Shown piece after piece: positions 13,379 through 16,683 of a DNA stretch of 16,683 nucleotides. The first letter of the stretch is position 1. Each line of letters opens with the position of its first letter. The notes under the pieces are model-generated. The model made no database searches. It was given only the letters and a program-made list of their open reading frames with translations, and had not been told where the DNA came from. The position numbers and the translations under genes were made by a program. The stretch spans positions 1 through 16,683 of the forward strand of contig DVLP01000020.1 in the NCBI GenBank assembly GCA_018715445.1. Direction: 5' to 3'. This stretch comes from Candidatus Avipropionibacterium avicola (GTDB lineage: Bacteria; Actinomycetota; Actinomycetes; Propionibacteriales; Propionibacteriaceae).

Positions 13379-13379
13379 G

Positions 13380-13628
13380 TCAGTCAAACAGCTGAGGGCC
13401 TGCACCAGCGGCGGTGTTCATCGACGCCGCCCGATTGTTGACCTTGATCACCTTGCGTCGGATCCACACCTCCCGGGTGCCGTCGCGATGACGACGCAGG
13501 CGCATCAGTTCCCAGCCGCCGTACTCGGCATGGTCGGTGAGCAACTTGCGGACCGCCCCGCGCGGCATCTCCCGGCTGAGACGAACCTTCGCCGTCTCAT
13601 AGGTGACGGCGCGGCGCAGGTCGGCCAT
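13380..13628 (-). CDS. DUF5703 family small protein
   Basis: An 82-residue basic protein like the actinobacterial DUF5703 family. The core, YETAKVRLSREMPRGAVRKLLTDHAEYGGWELMRLRRHRDGTREVWIRRKVIKV, alternates strand, helix, strand. The last 18 residues are unconserved-looking. Function unknown. The ATG is 3 bases after the stop of the M20 peptidase gene, so the two are almost certainly co-transcribed and translationally coupled. This pairing with an M20 peptidase is common in Actinobacteria. Confidence 0.9.
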   Translation of the reverse strand: MADLRRAVTYETAKVRLSREMPRGAVRKLLTDHAEYGGWELMRLRRHRDGTREVWIRRKVIKVNNRAASMNTAAGAGPQLFD

Positions 13629-13631
13629 GGG

Positions 13632-14996
13632 TCAGGCCTGTTGCAGGAACCGGTCGAGGACACGGGCACCGAACTCGAGCGATTCGGTGGGAACTCGCTC
13701 ATCGACGCCGTGGAACATGCCGACGAAGTCGAGCTCGGGTGGCAGCCGCAACGGCGCGAAGCCGAAGCTCTGGATGCCGAGCCGGTACCACGCCTTGGCA
13801 TCGGTGCCGCCGCTCATCAGGTACGGGACGGCGCGGGCCCCGGAGTCCTCGGCCAGCAGGCAGGACTGCATCGCCTCGGTCAGGGCGCCGGCGAACTCGG
13901 TCTCGACCGGGGGGTTCTCCACGGCGTACTCCCAGCGCACCTTCGGACCGATCAGCTCGGTGATCGTGTCGAGGAACTCCTGCTCGTAGCCGGGGATGGT
14001 GCGCCCGTCGATCGCGGCCCGGGCCTGACCGGGGATGACGTTGTGCTTGTAGCCGGCCTCGAGCATCGTCGGGTTGGCGCTGTTGGCCATGGTCGCGCCC
14101 ACCATGCGCGCGATGCTTCCCAGCCGGGACAGGGTTTGCTCGGCATCGTCGAGGTCGAACTCGATGTCGAAGGCCTCGGCGACCGCGTCCAGGAACTGCT
14201 GCTGGGCCGGTGCGATCCGGTACGGCCACCGGTGCTGCCCGATGCGGGCCACGGCGGCCGACAGCTCGGTCACCGCATTGTCGTCGTTGCGCATCGATCC
14301 GTGCCCGGCGGTGCCGTCGGCGATCAGGTTCAGCCAGGCCATCCCCTTCTCGGCGGTCTGGACCAGGTAGAGCCGCAGGTCGTCGCGGACGGTCAACGAG
14401 AAACCGCCGACCTCGCCGATCGCCTCGGTGCAGCCCTCGAACAGCTCGGGGTGGTTCTGCACCAGCCAGGTGGCGCCGAGCACCGAGCCGGCCTCCTCGT
14501 CAGCGGTGAAGGCCAGGCGGATCGGTCGGCGCGGGGCCCGACCGGCGCGGGCACGGGCGCGGACCACCGACAGCACCATGGCATCGAAGTCCTTCATGTC
14601 GACCGCACCGCGGCCCCAGACGCACCCGTCGCGGATCTCACCGGCGAAGGGGTCCACCTGCCAGTCATCGGCCTGGGCCGGCACAACGTCGAGGTGGCCG
14701 TGGATCAGCAGCGGCGGCAGGCTGGTGTCCACGCCCTCGGGGGCCCAATCGGCCACCAGGCTGGTCCGGCCCGGCTCCGACTCGAGCAGGGTCGAGCTGA
14801 TCCCGACCTCGTCGAGTTGGGCGGCGACGTACTCGGCGGCCTTGCGCTCGCCGACCGCGTCCCCGTTGCCGCGGTTGGTGGTGTCGATCCGGATCAGGGA
14901 GGAGCAGGTCTGCACCACCTCGGCATCGGCTCCCGGGGTGATCTCGTCCTGGGAGGCAGTGATCTGGGCGGCTCGGTCCGGGTCGTACGCGGTCAT
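13632..14996 (-). CDS. M20 family metallopeptidase
   Basis: A 454-residue cytoplasmic dizinc hydrolase of the M20 (ArgE/DapE/carboxypeptidase) superfamily. Zinc and catalytic residues are visible. His101 and Asp103 are in LLIHGHLDVVP, and the bridging Asp133 is in GRGAVDMKD. Glu167 (general base) and Glu168 are in TADEEAGS, and the last histidine is in FVGMFHGVDERV near the C-terminus. The dimerisation lid domain sits between (AEKGMAWLNLIADGTAGHGSM to GYKHNVIPGQARAAIDGRTIPG). The second residue block IRIDTTNRGNGDAVGE fits M20 peptidases of broad dipeptide or N-acyl amino acid specificity. The exact substrate cannot be called. The ATG at 14996 has AGGA about 8 bases upstream; a GTG at 15014 would add only MCEDGA. 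DUF5703 follows directly. Confidence 0.93.
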   Translation of the reverse strand: MTAYDPDRAAQITASQDEITPGADAEVVQTCSSLIRIDTTNRGNGDAVGERKAAEYVAAQLDEVGISSTLLESEPGRTSLVADWAPEGVDTSLPPLLIHGHLDVVPAQADDWQVDPFAGEIRDGCVWGRGAVDMKDFDAMVLSVVRARARAGRAPRRPIRLAFTADEEAGSVLGATWLVQNHPELFEGCTEAIGEVGGFSLTVRDDLRLYLVQTAEKGMAWLNLIADGTAGHGSMRNDDNAVTELSAAVARIGQHRWPYRIAPAQQQFLDAVAEAFDIEFDLDDAEQTLSRLGSIARMVGATMANSANPTMLEAGYKHNVIPGQARAAIDGRTIPGYEQEFLDTITELIGPKVRWEYAVENPPVETEFAGALTEAMQSCLLAEDSGARAVPYLMSGGTDAKAWYRLGIQSFGFAPLRLPPELDFVGMFHGVDERVPTESLEFGARVLDRFLQQA

Positions 14997-15042
14997 GGCA
15001 CCATCCTCACACACCGGTTCGCCTCAACCCGGTGGTGGTTGC

Positions 15043-15048
15043 TATAGT
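15043..15048 (+). promoter_or_regulatory. Candidate -10 of the tRNA-Leu gene
   Basis: TATAGT on the plus strand, 37 bases before the mature tRNA 5' end. TTCGCC (15018-15023) is a poor -35 at 19-base spacing. It is the most AT-rich spot between the M20 start and the tRNA. Confidence 0.5.
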
Positions 15049-15084
15049 TCTGCGGGTTGCGCGGCGAGGCGCACATCCACACCG

Positions 15085-15170
15085 GTCCGGGTGGCGGAAT
15101 TGGTAGACGCGCTAGCTTGAGGTGCTAGTGCCCGTTTTAGGGCATGGGGGTTCAAGTCCCCCCTCGGACA
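15085..15170 (+). tRNA. tRNA-Leu (GAG anticodon)
   Basis: An 86-base class II tRNA. The acceptor pairs GTCCGGG (15085-15091) with CTCGGAC (15163-15169), with one G-T wobble, and the discriminator is A15170. The anticodon arm is CTAGC-TTGAGGT-GCTAG, giving anticodon GAG. The long variable arm is TGCCC-GTTTTA-GGGCA. The T arm is GGGGG-TTCAAGT-CCCCC. The CCA end is not encoded. It reads CUC and CUU leucine codons. The next gene starts 23 bases downstream, with no terminator in between. Confidence 0.97.
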
Positions 15171-15193
15171 CACATCACTGACATCATCGGACC

Positions 15194-16174
15194 ATGTCCG
15201 ACACCCATGTGAGCCCGCGTGAGTCCTCGCCGGCACCAGCCCCCGTCACCCCTCGGTTCCGCGGAGTCATCCCTCCGGTGGTGACACCCTTCCGTCCCAG
15301 CGGTGCGATCGACCATGGCGCGCTGGCCGCCCTGGTGGAGCACCTGATCGGCGCCGGCGTGGACGGGGTGTTCGCCCTCGGCTCCTCGGGCGAGGCAGCC
15401 TACCTGAGCGACACCCACCGCGAAGCCGTCCTGACCACCGTCGTCGGCACCGTCGGGGGTCGGGTCCCGGTGTTGGCCGGTTGCCTGGAGGCCACCGCGC
15501 CCCGGGTGAGTGACCAGGCCCGGATCGCGGCCCGGGTCGGCGCCGATGCGCTGGTCGCCACGGCACCGTTCTACGCGATGAACGACGAGGCCGAGATCGC
15601 CGACCACTTCCGTCGGATCCGTTCCGCGGTGGAGCTGCCGCTGTTCGCCTACGACATCCCGCTACGGGTCCGGGTCAAGCTCGGCGCCGAGATGTTGGTG
15701 GGTCTGGGCCGCGAGGGTGTCCTGACCGGGGTGAAGGACTCCTCCGGTGACGAGGCCGGCTTCCGCATGCTCGTGCTGGCCAACCGCGAGGCCGGCTCAC
15801 CGCTGAGCGTGTTCACCGGGCAGGAGGTCGTCTGCGACGCAGCCCTCATGGTGGGCGCGGACGGCCTGGTCCCCGGTCTGGCCAATGTCGACGCCGAGGG
15901 CTACGTACGGCTGTGGCGCGCCGCCGGTCAGCAGGACTGGCAGGCCGCCCGCTCGGAGCAGGAACGCCTGGCCGACCTGATGCGGATCGCCCGGGTGGCG
16001 GGCCACCGCAGCGTCGATGCGCGCGGCATCGGCGCCTTCAAGGCGGCGATGGCCCACCTCGGCCTGCTGCCCTCGGCGACCATGGCCGATCCGGTGCAGC
16101 AGCTCACCGAGGACGAGGCCGCCGGGGTTCGTGCGATCGTCGACCGGAGCCGACGACCCGACGTCACTCCTTGA
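15194..16174 (+). CDS. DapA/NanA-superfamily aldolase (dihydrodipicolinate synthase family)
   Basis: A 326-residue class I aldolase of the DHDPS/N-acetylneuraminate lyase family, acting through a Schiff base on pyruvate or a 2-oxo acid. A 20-residue Pro/Ser-rich tail precedes the barrel, which opens with FRGVIPPVVTPF. The pyruvate carboxylate loop is GSSGE (63-67), the proton-relay Tyr152 lies in FAYDIP, and the Schiff-base Lys180 in TGVKDSSGD. GSSGE instead of GTTGE, and no diaminopimelate-pathway neighbours, argue against lysine-pathway DapA. A sugar-acid or sialic-acid-type aldolase is more likely given the sugar ABC permease gene next door. The ATG is 23 bases after tRNA-Leu with no visible ribosome binding site; CATCAT six bases before it may be a weak leaderless -10. 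It overlaps the convergent permease gene by 11 bases. Confidence 0.88.
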   Translation: MSDTHVSPRESSPAPAPVTPRFRGVIPPVVTPFRPSGAIDHGALAALVEHLIGAGVDGVFALGSSGEAAYLSDTHREAVLTTVVGTVGGRVPVLAGCLEATAPRVSDQARIAARVGADALVATAPFYAMNDEAEIADHFRRIRSAVELPLFAYDIPLRVRVKLGAEMLVGLGREGVLTGVKDSSGDEAGFRMLVLANREAGSPLSVFTGQEVVCDAALMVGADGLVPGLANVDAEGYVRLWRAAGQQDWQAARSEQERLADLMRIARVAGHRSVDARGIGAFKAAMAHLGLLPSATMADPVQQLTEDEAAGVRAIVDRSRRPDVTP

Positions 16175-16683
16175 CCGAGCCCAGCAGGACGCCGTGGCGG
16201 AAGTACTTCTGGATGAACGGATAGACCAGGATCATCGGCAGCGCGGTGAGCACCACCGCGGCCATCCGATAGGTCACCGTCGGCACCACGGCGTCGGCCT
16301 CGACCGGGGCGTCACTGGAGACCTCGGTCATCAGGTCCCGCAACACCACCTGCAGTGGCTGCAGGCTCGCATCGCGGACGTAGAGGACGGCGGACATGAA
16401 GGTGTTCCACTGACCCACCGCATAGAACAGTCCGATCGTCATCAGCACCGGCAGCGACAACGGGAGCACGATCTGCACCAGGATCCGCCACTCCCCCAGC
16501 CCGTCGACCCTGGCCGCCTCGAACAACGAGCTCGGGATCCCTTCGAAGAAGGTCTTGAGGATCAACACGTTGAACACACTGACGGTGGTCGGGATGATCA
16601 TCGCCCAGACGGTGTTGAGCAGCCCGGTTCCCTGCACCACGAGGAAGGTCGGGATGATGCCGGCGTTGAACAGCGTGGTCAGG
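16164..16683 (-). CDS. Carbohydrate ABC transporter permease (CUT1, LplC-like), 5' part missing
   Basis: C-terminal portion of a binding-protein-dependent sugar permease. The frame is open to the right edge (about 173 codons visible) and the N-terminus lies outside the window. Residues reading LTTLFNAGIIPTFLVV open the visible part, typical of LplC/YtcP-type permeases. The EAA loop that docks the ATPase is FEAARVDGLGEWRILVQIVLPLSLP. About four membrane segments are visible, and it ends FIQKYFRHGVLLGSVKE, the usual C-terminus of the group. It presumably belongs to an operon with a second permease (LplB-like) and a binding protein beyond the window. The substrate may be an oligosaccharide or glycan-derived sugar, possibly one whose breakdown uses the adjacent aldolase; this is inference. 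Confidence 0.93.
   Translation of the reverse strand, partial: LTTLFNAGIIPTFLVVQGTGLLNTVWAMIIPTTVSVFNVLILKTFFEGIPSSLFEAARVDGLGEWRILVQIVLPLSLPVLMTIGLFYAVGQWNTFMSAVLYVRDASLQPLQVVLRDLMTEVSSDAPVEADAVVPTVTYRMAAVVLTALPMILVYPFIQKYFRHGVLLGSVKE

Noticed and set aside
13488..15047. A 519-codon plus-strand open frame over the M20 peptidase
   Set aside because: Antisense shadow of a gene with clear catalytic motifs; composition is biased and no family is recognisable.
1..16683. Apparent excess of GTACGG on the plus strand
   Set aside because: By eye it occurs more often on plus than minus. Most genes are on the minus strand, and CCGTAC there is the common Pro-Tyr codon pair, so codon use explains it. 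A proper count was not possible.
1..16683. CRISPR arrays, insertion sequences, toxin-antitoxin pairs or phage genes
   Set aside because: No regularly spaced repeats, transposase-like or integrase-like frames, or long direct repeats were seen on either strand.

Overview
The window looks like a chromosomal core segment of a high-GC actinobacterium, most likely within or near Propionibacteriales (the family level is inference). The sequence evidence is a mycothiol biosynthesis gene (mshC), the Actinobacteria-restricted trio SCO1664-family / DUF3090 / MSMEG_4193-type phosphatase, an F420-type LLM oxidoreductase, a DUF5703 gene, strong G/C third-position codon use, and several genes that begin right after a TAGGCT-like -10 box with no ribosome binding site (leaderless).

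Layout. 1-2668 (all minus strand): an FMN riboswitch, then a RibM/PnuX-type riboflavin transporter, hisE, hisG and a small PH-domain membrane protein. In Streptomyces the riboflavin biosynthesis genes lie next to ribM and upstream of hisE-hisG; here ribM is followed directly by hisE. 2719-3527: a lone siderophore-type substrate-binding lipoprotein behind a DtxR/IdeR-like box; it appears to lack a central block of residues. 3579-7026 (minus): mshC, the SCO1664 family kinase-like protein, DUF3090 and a histidine phosphatase. 7051-9078: a GNAT acetyltransferase (+), a flavin-reductase-like protein (-) and uppP (+). mshC-SCO1664-DUF3090-phosphatase-uppP is an old actinobacterial block (compare Rv2130c-Rv2136c in M. 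tuberculosis), so the GNAT and flavin-reductase genes look inserted between phosphatase and uppP.

9091-11194: a divergent pair, an LLM oxidoreductase (-) and an aldo/keto reductase (+). 11220-13292 (-): a Tat-exported PhoX-family phosphatase. 13380-14996 (-): an M20 metallopeptidase with a small DUF5703 gene behind it. 15085-15170 (+): tRNA-Leu(GAG). 15194-16174 (+): a DapA/NanA-superfamily aldolase, convergent with a CUT1 sugar ABC permease that runs off the right edge.

Most of the window is housekeeping and no defence system, CRISPR array or insertion sequence was seen. The signals most worth a second look are the riboswitch-ribM-hisE junction with its SD-sequestering expression platform, the shortened iron-siderophore binding protein, the recurrent leaderless TAGGCT promoters including one shared by two divergent genes, and the SCO1664-family gene that has no acceptable start codon where one is expected.
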